A DNA stretch of 64,000 nt from an uncultured Flavobacteriales bacterium (GTDB taxonomy: Bacteria; Bacteroidota; Bacteroidia; Flavobacteriales_G; Salibacteraceae). The DNA lies in contig CALSRJ010000003.1 in assembly GCA_943788725.1 (NCBI GenBank), positions 310,001-374,000 on the forward strand, written 5' to 3'. Below, one piece after another: positions 8,856 through 16,799 of this stretch. The position numbers and the translations under genes were made by a program. Position 1 is the first letter of the stretch, and every line of letters starts with the position of its first letter. Under the pieces are notes generated by a model, which was not told the origin of the DNA, ran no database searches, and worked only from the letters and a program-made list of their open reading frames with translations.

Positions 8856-9814
8856 GCATTACTACGCACATAGAAAAGGGACGATACCGCACATACTTGG
8901 ATAAGGTAACGGATGCCCCCGTATTTGCCCAGCCTTGGTTTTTAGACGTGGTATGTGGAGCAGATCAATGGTCTGCAATCGTTGTGGAGAAGAAAGGTGA
9001 AGCAATCGGTGCAATGGCCTTTAGTTTTGAAAAAGCATGGGGACAGCGTGCGATTGTGAATAGAAAAATGCAGCCTTACACATGCATTTTGATCGATGTT
9101 CCTTCCAATATGAAAGGGGTAAATGCTCGTTCACGCGAAAAGGAAGTAGTCGAAGCTATTGCGGCCAACTTGCCGAATGTTGACCGGGTCAATATCAAGC
9201 TGTATCACAATGTGCAGAATTGGTTGCCTTTTTATTGGAAGGGATTTCAGCAAACAACTTTCTATACCTATGTGATTGAATCGCGAGGTAGAAGTGTAGA
9301 AGATGTCCAGATGGACTATCGGTCCTCGGTGCGGTCAATGATTAAGAAGGCACGTAAAACGTTGACGACGACCGAGGACTTGGCAGCAGATGTCTTGATT
9401 GAACAGGCCAATAAGACTTTCGCATTGAAGAATAAACGCTACCCAAATGATCCGGATATCATAAGGCTCCTCCACCGAGAGAGCAAAGAAAAAGGGGTCG
9501 GAAAATTGATGGGTGCTGTGGATGATGAGGGCAACATTCACGCAACTATGTTCCTTTTAGAAGACGAGCGAATGGTCTATTATCTTCTTGGTGCGTCTGA
9601 TCCCGAGTATCGGAATACGGGAGGCTCAAGTCTTTTACTAGATGAAGCAATTGCCTACGCAATCGGGCGCGGAAAGGCGTTTAACTTTGAGGGCAGTATG
9701 GATCAGGGAATCGAGTCTTTCTTTAGAAGCTTTGGGTCTGAACAAATGCCCTTGATGAAGTTGAGTTTGAATCGTTCTCTAGCCATGCGCCTGTATGATC
9801 TGATCAAGAGATGA
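8852..9814 (+). CDS. GNAT/FemAB-like acyl- or aminoacyltransferase
   Basis: A 320-residue protein of the two-lobed GNAT type (BioF2/CelD-like, related in fold to FemAB). The C-terminal half carries the recognisable run DEAIAYAIGRGKAFNFEGS followed by an FFRSFG segment, typical of this family in Bacteroidota polysaccharide loci. The expected activity is transfer of an acetyl, acyl or aminoacyl group to an amine. In FemAB relatives the donor is aminoacyl-tRNA; here neither donor nor acceptor can be read. It overlaps both neighbours by ATGA, so it is translationally coupled to ST2 and to the deacetylase. A role in decorating an amino sugar or attached amino acid fits the nearby PLP trio. No signal peptide, so cytoplasmic. 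Confidence 0.7.
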   Translation: MSITTHIEKGRYRTYLDKVTDAPVFAQPWFLDVVCGADQWSAIVVEKKGEAIGAMAFSFEKAWGQRAIVNRKMQPYTCILIDVPSNMKGVNARSREKEVVEAIAANLPNVDRVNIKLYHNVQNWLPFYWKGFQQTTFYTYVIESRGRSVEDVQMDYRSSVRSMIKKARKTLTTTEDLAADVLIEQANKTFALKNKRYPNDPDIIRLLHRESKEKGVGKLMGAVDDEGNIHATMFLLEDERMVYYLLGASDPEYRNTGGSSLLLDEAIAYAIGRGKAFNFEGSMDQGIESFFRSFGSEQMPLMKLSLNRSLAMRLYDLIKR

Positions 9815-11079
9815 CCGCCACATTCCCATTCGAACTCGACCTTCCTCCGAAGGTCTCCGCTGTTGTTCGAAGCACGCTGGAACAATTTATTGCGAAGACT
9901 GAGGTGATCAATGCTTCAGGTTTTAGAATCGGTCAAGAAGGATCGGGCGCCGCCTATGAACTCTCGGCGTCCTTGGTTCAGTTTGTCGAGCAGCCCGTCG
10001 ATTGGAGGAAGGTGCTTCAAAACGGTCCGTTTATTCAAAGGAAAGACGGAAGCAAAGATTCCTTAGCGACCCTTGTTTTCATGGCGAATTACTTTCAAGA
10101 GTATGCCATTGATGCTCGTGATGACATTGGAAGAATGCCGTTCAGTGCGACCTATCAAGCGAAGTATGGAATAGAGCGAGAGGATACTTGTCTGAAGCAC
10201 TTCAAGGCATTTTTAGAAGAACACCATTTGGGGAAATGGAAGGATTGTCCGAGCCGCTTATTCGTGTCACATGATAATGACGGGTTATTTCGGAGCTTTA
10301 AGCAAGACGGGCTGTTTGCCTTAAGGAGAGGCCGCTTGGATTGGTTGCTGCGAATAGTTTTCTCGGAAGCCATGCGGAAGCCGCGTTGGTTCAACATGGA
10401 TCGCATCATGGACATCAATGATGCGTACGATTTGAAGTCTACCTTTTTTTGGTTGGTAGAGCAAGGAGATGTTTACCTAGAGAATAGGAAACTGCGCAAT
10501 TCCGATTATTCGATAGATGATCCAAGGATCCAGCGTCTAATGAAAAGAATAGAGTCGAGGGGATTTGAACAAGGATTGCACAAATCGATCAGTTCCCTGG
10601 GATTCAAAGAGGAGATTGCAAAGCTCCCTTTTTCGTGTAAGGCGAACCGAAATCACTTTCTGCGATTACGCCTCCCTGAGCATTTTCAGGAGATGGAAGA
10701 ATCTGGATTGAAGCTCGATTTTTCAGTGGGTTTTGCCGAAGAATTCGGCCTTCGAAACAATTACGCTTTGCCTTATCGTCCATATGACCTGCACCAAATG
10801 AAAACCCTTAGCGTTGTCTATGTCCCCCTTATGATCATGGATACCACCAACTGGACGTATAAGCAGTATTCGATGGCTGAATTCAGGGACAAAGCGGTGG
10901 CACTGATTGAAGAACACGATAAAAATGCCGTGATTTCTATCCTTTGGCATAACAAGTACTTTACGGATATGAAGTTTGATGGGTATTTAGACGTGTATCG
11001 TACCCTGCTGAAGTTGTGCCGTGAGCGAGGTGTTGCTGGTATTTCGCAACAAGAGTTGATCAATCAATACGCCTCATAA
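9811..11079 (+). CDS. Polysaccharide deacetylase-like protein (NodB-type, Bacteroidota form)
   Basis: A 422-residue protein. LFVSHDND near residue 150 corresponds to the THDxD catalytic/metal motif of carbohydrate esterase 4 enzymes. DINDAYDLKSTFFWLVEQG about 50 residues later is the typical second core strand and helix. A late segment with YALPYRPYDL matches the C-terminal core. Substitution of the usual first T by S is mild. The expected reaction is metal-dependent N-deacetylation of an acetylamino sugar in a chain or lipid-linked intermediate. There is no signal peptide, so it may act on cytoplasmic intermediates. The first 100 residues form an extra N-terminal domain. It overlaps the GNAT gene by ATGA and is followed 2 bp later by the flippase. 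Confidence 0.7.
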   Translation: MTATFPFELDLPPKVSAVVRSTLEQFIAKTEVINASGFRIGQEGSGAAYELSASLVQFVEQPVDWRKVLQNGPFIQRKDGSKDSLATLVFMANYFQEYAIDARDDIGRMPFSATYQAKYGIEREDTCLKHFKAFLEEHHLGKWKDCPSRLFVSHDNDGLFRSFKQDGLFALRRGRLDWLLRIVFSEAMRKPRWFNMDRIMDINDAYDLKSTFFWLVEQGDVYLENRKLRNSDYSIDDPRIQRLMKRIESRGFEQGLHKSISSLGFKEEIAKLPFSCKANRNHFLRLRLPEHFQEMEESGLKLDFSVGFAEEFGLRNNYALPYRPYDLHQMKTLSVVYVPLMIMDTTNWTYKQYSMAEFRDKAVALIEEHDKNAVISILWHNKYFTDMKFDGYLDVYRTLLKLCRERGVAGISQQELINQYAS

Positions 11080-11081
11080 GC

Positions 11082-12575
11082 ATGGGAGTAATTCGAAGAC
11101 AAAGTGCCTTTTCAAGCGTCTCATTATACGCGGGTATCGGACTCGGATTTATCCTTTCGCTTTATATCTATCCGCAATTCTTAGAGACCGAGGAGATTGG
11201 CCTGGTGCGCGTCTTAGTAGACATGGCAAAGCTCATTTCTCCCTTCTTGTTGCTGGGTGTTCCAGGCACATTTGTTCGCTATTACCCTTACTTCTCCAAT
11301 GACGATAAGGTTTTGGCATCTTTTCGATACCTCTCTCTGCTCGTGTCTGGCGTAGGGACGATTTTCGCGTTGCTCTTGTTCTATTTCTTGGAGCCGGTAT
11401 TGGTTGCGTCCTTTGCCGAAAATTCGCCACTCCTCGGTGAGTTCTTTGTTTGGCTGCCCATTTTAATTTTCCTCCTCGGTGGAGTTTCCTTATTGCGGGC
11501 TTATTACCGCTCTGATTATAACATTACCATACCGAATGTGTATGAAGTCATTGTCCTGAAATTCTTATTCATTGGCGCGGTCTTGGTGTATTTCTACATG
11601 GATCTGACGGTCGAATGGTTGGTCTACATGTACATTCTTGCGCATGCGCTGATTTTTCTGGGCTTGTTGATTACGTATGCGCGAGGCGGTCGATTGAGGT
11701 TGAACAAAGACCTCAGCTTAATCGATCCTGAGTTGCGCAAGGAGATGATACCCTACGGCCTGTTTGTCATTGCCAATATGGTCAGTGGGTCTATGATCGT
11801 GAATATTGACTCATGGATGCTGGCTTCGCTGTCTGGATTATCGGCTACGGGAATCTATGCCATAGCACTTTCTATAGGTATGGTTATCGAGCTGCCTCGG
11901 CGTTCCATTACGCAGATTGCTGTTCCGGTAATTGCGAATGCATGGAAGAATAACAACATGGGCAACATACGTGATATTTACCACAAGACCAGTTTGAACC
12001 AGCTGATTGCTGGAGGCGTGATCTTTATTCTGGTGTGGACCAACGTGGATGACCTCTTCCGGCTTATCCCCAACGGAGAGTTGTACAGCGCTGGTAAATG
12101 GGTTGTCTTCTTCATCGGTATATCGAAACTCTTCTCGATCGCTACTGGATGCAACATAGAGATTCTTCAGGTGTCTGAGCACTATCGCTATAGTTTGTGG
12201 ACCCGCATTCTCCTGATCGCCACAGCCATTGTCACCAACCTGTATTTCATTCCGAGGTATGGCATCACTGGGGCAGCAGTTGCTACCGCCATCACTTTCT
12301 TCTCCAATAACATCATACTTTTCTTGATCGTTTGGTTCAAACTTGGGCTCCAGCCATTCAAACGAACCAACCTGTATGCACTTTTATGGTTGGGGGTTAT
12401 CTACCTGATTACGGTATACTTGCCGTATCCATTCGAACTCCCCTTGGTGTTGATGGCGCTGCGAACGGTCGTTGTAGGTGTAATGTTCCTAGCGATTTTG
12501 CTGCGCTTCGACTTTTCTGAGGACCTAAGGCAATTTGTGCTTCTAGGACTGAAGAAGGCAGGACTCAGGAAGTAG
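11082..12575 (+). CDS. Oligosaccharide flippase / MOP-superfamily exporter (Wzx-like)
   Basis: A 497-residue polytopic protein with about 12-14 hydrophobic segments, opening with the VIRRQSAFSSVSLYAGIGLG segment seen in polysaccharide biosynthesis (PST/Wzx) proteins. The family flips undecaprenyl-linked oligosaccharide repeat units from the cytoplasmic to the periplasmic face of the inner membrane. It ends the plus-strand block, 2 bp after the deacetylase gene, which supports lipid-linked repeat assembly by this locus. The 3' end overlaps the convergent sulfotransferase gene tail-to-tail by 11 bp. No Wzy polymerase with clear motifs is visible, although the YfhO-like protein could fill a membrane glycosyltransfer role. 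Confidence 0.82.
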   Translation: MGVIRRQSAFSSVSLYAGIGLGFILSLYIYPQFLETEEIGLVRVLVDMAKLISPFLLLGVPGTFVRYYPYFSNDDKVLASFRYLSLLVSGVGTIFALLLFYFLEPVLVASFAENSPLLGEFFVWLPILIFLLGGVSLLRAYYRSDYNITIPNVYEVIVLKFLFIGAVLVYFYMDLTVEWLVYMYILAHALIFLGLLITYARGGRLRLNKDLSLIDPELRKEMIPYGLFVIANMVSGSMIVNIDSWMLASLSGLSATGIYAIALSIGMVIELPRRSITQIAVPVIANAWKNNNMGNIRDIYHKTSLNQLIAGGVIFILVWTNVDDLFRLIPNGELYSAGKWVVFFIGISKLFSIATGCNIEILQVSEHYRYSLWTRILLIATAIVTNLYFIPRYGITGAAVATAITFFSNNIILFLIVWFKLGLQPFKRTNLYALLWLGVIYLITVYLPYPFELPLVLMALRTVVVGVMFLAILLRFDFSEDLRQFVLLGLKKAGLRK

Positions 12576-13557
12576 GATAACCATACTCTTCCAGGTAACT
12601 ATTCAAAGCGCCATTGAGGTGTACGATCTCCTGGCCAGTAAAACCTTCCTTGTAGCGGCCGATGTGATGCGCACTCAGGTCAACTTCCAGCATATCCGCT
12701 TCCAAAGTAACTCCTACAAAAGCGCACACCTTGTCTAAAGCTTCTTGCGGAGACTGAACTAGATCTTCAAAGCGGATTTCCAGATAGCGATCAGCGTCGA
12801 TGGTTTTGCGTTGTTCTCTCCATGTTTCCATGACACCTGTATACCACGGAATGAGTTGGTCTATAGCCGTAGGCGCCCAGCGCTGTGTCTGGAGGGAACT
12901 GATCACGTCTCTAGGATCTCGAACGATGTGGAGCATCTTACCTGACGGGACTAAGGACAGCAAGTCGTGGGCCGCTAAGAGGTTGTGTGTGTTGTCTTCT
13001 TGAAAGATGGGTTTTCCTTGCACTTTTCGAATCGCATCCATGCATGCATGGATGAATCGCGCTACGATGGGCTGTAGCTCTGAGCTGGTCATCGGAGGTG
13101 CGAAGTACATCTCATTGTGCGCGATGCCTTCTTTCGAGCCAGGCCAAACGCCACGGTAGCTAAACGATCGAATGTCACGGATTAAAGCATCGATCAAGTG
13201 GTCGTACCCTGGTATCCAATTGCTCAATTCCCAACCGGCATATGCAGGTGGGGTGAAGGCTAGCCCATTTGGGTCTTTTGCCTTGGCTGCTTCAGTTTTG
13301 GCGGCCTTGCTTGCGTCTACGATGCTCAAGGATCGCAGAAAGTCCTCTAGGCGCTTGATCTGCTTGTCTGCCCTATAGGGTGACCAAAGGACGGGATAGG
13401 AGCGATAAAAATCGAGGACTCCGTCTGGGTCGGTGATAAAGCGATATTCAAAGGGAAGAGAGGCGATCGCAGCATGCCGAGACATGATCTTTTTCAAGAT
13501 GTTGGTGCCCGACCTTCCGGTTCCCGTGATGAACAGTGTATCGATCTGTTCGCGCAT
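12565..13557 (-). CDS. Sulfotransferase family protein (ST3)
   Basis: A 330-residue protein. The start is placed at ATG 13557 because it shares a base with the upstream PIG-L stop (TGATG). The track start at 13569 is a TTG inside that gene. The phosphosulfate loop ITGTGRSGTNIL lies at residues 10-21 and MLHIVRDPRDVISSL near 213 is the 3'-phosphate site, so this is a PAPS-dependent sulfotransferase. It is last in the minus-strand block with glycosyltransferase, formyltransferase and deacetylase genes, pointing to sulfation of the same glycan. Acceptor unknown. Confidence 0.82.
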   Translation of the reverse strand: MREQIDTLFITGTGRSGTNILKKIMSRHAAIASLPFEYRFITDPDGVLDFYRSYPVLWSPYRADKQIKRLEDFLRSLSIVDASKAAKTEAAKAKDPNGLAFTPPAYAGWELSNWIPGYDHLIDALIRDIRSFSYRGVWPGSKEGIAHNEMYFAPPMTSSELQPIVARFIHACMDAIRKVQGKPIFQEDNTHNLLAAHDLLSLVPSGKMLHIVRDPRDVISSLQTQRWAPTAIDQLIPWYTGVMETWREQRKTIDADRYLEIRFEDLVQSPQEALDKVCAFVGVTLEADMLEVDLSAHHIGRYKEGFTGQEIVHLNGALNSYLEEYGYPTS

Positions 13558-14204
13558 CAGATGATCCAACGGATTACTTCAAAGGCCTCCGCAAATTCTA
13601 CGTTCGCTTGAAGGCCTCGATAGTTGGCAACACCGCGGATCAATTTGTCTTTGGCATACAGTCTCTTGGATTGGGACTTGTAACACTCCATGGCCGCTAC
13701 CTTTTTTGCAACATCCGATTCATTCAGTTCGATGAAGCACTGCGAGGCGAATTGGAAATTGTTCCAAATGAATTCATACCCCAGTAAGGTGGTATTCTTA
13801 AATGCTCGCTTGGCTTCCATGCTCACGGTTCCATGGTCCTGATGAATGTCATAGCTGGATGGACAAAACACAAGGTCAGGTTTGTACTCCTTGTTCAAGC
13901 CAACCATGCTTTCTAGAATTTCTTGCCGATCTCGAGGGAAGTACCTGACTTTGAAGTCGAGAATGACCAAGTCTTCTGAAGGAATGCCTAAGGTGCTTGT
14001 GGCAGCTTTCACTTCGTGGGATAGCACATCAGATGGAAATCCTTCCGGAACCGATTCCTCGCAGGTGGAAAAAGCAACGTAAACCACTTTTTTTCCAAGT
14101 GATAGCAGTTTATGGATGGTGCCACCACAACCAAGTTCTCCGTCGTCGGTGTGCGGCGCCAGGACTAGTACGGTATCGAAGGCATTAAGCGCTGAAGTCT
14201 TCAT
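13557..14204 (-). CDS. PIG-L (LmbE-like) family deacetylase
   Basis: A 215-residue zinc-dependent N-deacetylase. The N-terminal APHTDDGELGCGG is the PHxDD metal and catalytic motif, and DIHQDHGTV near 128 supplies the remaining His ligand. Family members remove acetyl groups from GlcNAc-type residues on lipid- or nucleotide-linked intermediates. Its start overlaps the formyltransferase gene by 20 bp, so the two are tightly coupled. A plausible logic is that this enzyme exposes an amine that the formyltransferase then formylates. The order of the two steps is inference. Confidence 0.85.
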   Translation of the reverse strand: MKTSALNAFDTVLVLAPHTDDGELGCGGTIHKLLSLGKKVVYVAFSTCEESVPEGFPSDVLSHEVKAATSTLGIPSEDLVILDFKVRYFPRDRQEILESMVGLNKEYKPDLVFCPSSYDIHQDHGTVSMEAKRAFKNTTLLGYEFIWNNFQFASQCFIELNESDVAKKVAAMECYKSQSKRLYAKDKLIRGVANYRGLQANVEFAEAFEVIRWII

Positions 14205-15498
14205 AAGCGGTGTCGAATTCGTTGCAAACTTCTCGAAAACCCACCATGCGTAGGTTCGATGTTAAGTTCTCTTGTGACAATATTCGGAAAGTTTCGTCGG
14301 CTATCTCCGCTTCCATGCGGAGAGTTACGTAGATGGGTATGTTGATGGTGCGACTTTCGACGACCGCTTGTTGGATTATTTCGATCGCACTATCGGCGGT
14401 TTTCATGATGATATGAGGAACCTCGAGAAGACCATTGTGGTAGCGATAAGGCTGAGTATCCACAATATTTAGCGAGGCTACATCTCTGAATTCTTTGCTA
14501 GAAACGGCAACAACGCTTTTGCGTTGAAAGGCCTCCACGATCGGGAAGTACTCCTCTAGATCGAGCGGAGAGCCAAGCATAACTCCCTGATCTGTTGCAT
14601 CGCCAATGCTATTCCTAAGCTCCTTTCGCTGCAAGGCATCGCCGCCCGTGAGGGTGGTCTTGAAACGAGGTGGGTTTGGAATGCTAACCACAGAGAGGGG
14701 AGACTCGTCCGCTGAAAGTACATCCCCTTTGGGAGTAAGCACGCAAAGGCGCACTCCTGGAGCGTGCACGGCTTGTGGGGGGAGACGATGCCCGCGAAAA
14801 GGTGGAAAGTCCATCGCTCGCATGAAGCGTTCCTTTTGTTCAGGGAGCCAATCCCATTGAAGCTGACCTCCGAAGGGTTCGCCTCGCAATTGATAGGTAG
14901 CCTCAGTTTCAGATTGTTTTTTGAGCTTCAGAAGCCCATTGTCAAAATGAGGTAGCGCCCGTTCAAACATCCGTTTGCCGGCAAACATCAATTTAATGTA
15001 CAGCGTATAGGCGTTGTCTTCGGTTTCGATGATCACCTTTTCCTGGTCTGCAATCGGGCCGTTGTCAACGCCCGTCTCCATTTTGTGCAGGGTGATGCCG
15101 CAGTAGGGCTCTCCTTTGATGATGGACCAAGGAATAGGCCGTGATCCGCGATTTTTTGGGAGGTAGGCGGTATGGAAATTGAAGATTCCTAGCTTTGGTA
15201 TTCCCAGTACCTCTTCTTTGAACAATTCACTCCAAAAGCAGGAGAAAATCACATCTAATTGCAATGCATTCAATAGCTCCAATGAGGCTTTCGAATTGAC
15301 TTTCATTCCGAAATGAACCGGAAGGCCGTGCGATTGAGCCAAAGACGCCAGAGAGCGATGTCCGAGATCTTCATGCCAAATGCGCATGCCTGGTTCGTCA
15401 TCTCTGCTGAAGACACCGAGTACTTCATGCCCTTGTTCTAGCAAGGTGTCTAATAGAATACAACTCAATTCCTTGCTGCCTATGACAACCGTTCTCAT
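14185..15498 (-). CDS. Formyltransferase family protein (sugar N-formyltransferase-like) with C-terminal extension
   Basis: A 437-residue protein. The first 200 residues follow the methionyl-tRNA/sugar formyltransferase fold: FNFHTAYLP supplies the catalytic Asn-x-His and METGVDNGPI the catalytic Asp. The segment around MRAMDFPPFRGHRLPP resembles the small C-terminal domain of sugar formyltransferases. The expected reaction uses N10-formyl-tetrahydrofolate to formylate an amino-sugar amine. A further 170 or so residues at the C-terminus match nothing I recognise, so the protein is longer than usual. The start overlaps the GT4 stop by ATGA. Housekeeping Fmt is unlikely because of the glycan context and the extension. 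Confidence 0.78.
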   Translation of the reverse strand: MRTVVIGSKELSCILLDTLLEQGHEVLGVFSRDDEPGMRIWHEDLGHRSLASLAQSHGLPVHFGMKVNSKASLELLNALQLDVIFSCFWSELFKEEVLGIPKLGIFNFHTAYLPKNRGSRPIPWSIIKGEPYCGITLHKMETGVDNGPIADQEKVIIETEDNAYTLYIKLMFAGKRMFERALPHFDNGLLKLKKQSETEATYQLRGEPFGGQLQWDWLPEQKERFMRAMDFPPFRGHRLPPQAVHAPGVRLCVLTPKGDVLSADESPLSVVSIPNPPRFKTTLTGGDALQRKELRNSIGDATDQGVMLGSPLDLEEYFPIVEAFQRKSVVAVSSKEFRDVASLNIVDTQPYRYHNGLLEVPHIIMKTADSAIEIIQQAVVESRTINIPIYVTLRMEAEIADETFRILSQENLTSNLRMVGFREVCNEFDTAYEDFSA

Positions 15499-16793
15499 GG
15501 AGTAATGCGATTGAGGAGGGACGCAAGGACGGATGTGCTTCCCTTGCGGCTGAATTGTTTGAACTTGTCATTGCCTGTGACCATTGGTGATGGGTGGGTT
15601 TGGTATTCCTTGAAGTAACGAACCAACCAATCTTTTATTCGATCTGTATCGGCGTAGTCGAGCATCGGATCTTTACCACACTCCAGAAGAAGATCCGCGG
15701 CATTACCATCTTTTGGACCGATGCTGAGTATGGGTCTGCGCGATGCGAGGTATTCGAATAGTTTTCCCGTCAGGATGCTCTTGTTGCCACTGTCTTGTGG
15801 AATGGGCAAGAGCAAGGCCTGAGAAGCCATCATTCGTTCGATGGCTTCTTTGTGTGGAACAAAGGGTAAAAGCTCGACCATACCCATGATTCCCGCCTCC
15901 GAGAGACCCTGCTTCACTTCATCAGCGATGTTGCCGGTAATCCTGAGTTTGAAGTTTGACTTGAAGGCTTCGTTTTCATTGGCAAGGGAAGCGATTGCTT
16001 GCCAAAGGCCAGTTACGTTTTGAAAGGCCTTCAGATTCCCTACATAGGAGAGCGTGAATTCCTTGTATGGAGCAGGGTTTAGGTGTAAAAGATCCTCTTC
16101 ATCGTATCCATTAGGAATGAAAACAATCTCCCTTGCACGGGCTTCAAATTCTGCCTTTAAACCAGGAGATGCCACGACCATCGCGTTTGCTTCGGTAGCG
16201 ACCATGTCTTCCAGGTCTTGATCCCGTTGTCGGGTACTTTCCGTTCGGTTTAGGAAGGCGTTGTAATAGATATTGGTCCATGGATCACGGAAGTCTGCAA
16301 TCCATGGAATGCTATTTTCCCGATGCAGTCGCTCGCCCACCAAATGCGTACTGTGGGGTGGGCCAGTAGTAATGATGACTGCCGGTTGTTCGACTTTGAT
16401 GATGCGGAGTGCTTCGGGAAGCGAATAGACGTTCCATCCTACGCGAGCGTCAGGCACAAAGAGGTTTGCCCTTACATAGTTGGAGAAGCGCGCAAAGAAA
16501 CCCTGCTTGCCTTTGATGTTTCCCATGCCCACCTCAATGCTCTTTCCTTTTTTACCTCTTAAGGCGTTGTAAATTGCAAAAGGTTCAAGTGTAGCCGTCT
16601 TGTGCACTTTCAAATCCGAAGGAATATCCTCGGTGAGGCTTTCGTCCTGCGAGGGATAACTTCCATTACGAACGGTGACGATGATGGGCTCCCAGCCTTC
16701 GTCTGGTAAGTACTTGCAGAACTTCAACCAACGTTGTACGCCGGGTCCGGAACCCGGTGGCCAATAGTACGTCAGTATCAGTGCTTTTTTCAA
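15495..16793 (-). CDS. Glycosyltransferase family 4 (GT-B fold)
   Basis: A 432-residue cytoplasmic or membrane-associated glycosyltransferase. It opens with ALILTYYWPPGSGPGVQRW, the common start of this GT4 group in Bacteroidota surface-polysaccharide loci. The C-terminal donor-binding half has TGKLFEYLASRRPILSIG, where the conserved E of the E-x7-E region sits. It should transfer a nucleotide-activated sugar to a lipid-linked acceptor. It lies 6 bp after the YfhO-like gene and overlaps the formyltransferase start, so all five genes of this block probably form one transcript. Sugar specificity cannot be judged. Confidence 0.85.
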   Translation of the reverse strand: MKKALILTYYWPPGSGPGVQRWLKFCKYLPDEGWEPIIVTVRNGSYPSQDESLTEDIPSDLKVHKTATLEPFAIYNALRGKKGKSIEVGMGNIKGKQGFFARFSNYVRANLFVPDARVGWNVYSLPEALRIIKVEQPAVIITTGPPHSTHLVGERLHRENSIPWIADFRDPWTNIYYNAFLNRTESTRQRDQDLEDMVATEANAMVVASPGLKAEFEARAREIVFIPNGYDEEDLLHLNPAPYKEFTLSYVGNLKAFQNVTGLWQAIASLANENEAFKSNFKLRITGNIADEVKQGLSEAGIMGMVELLPFVPHKEAIERMMASQALLLPIPQDSGNKSILTGKLFEYLASRRPILSIGPKDGNAADLLLECGKDPMLDYADTDRIKDWLVRYFKEYQTHPSPMVTGNDKFKQFSRKGSTSVLASLLNRITP

Positions 16794-16799
16794 TGGAGA

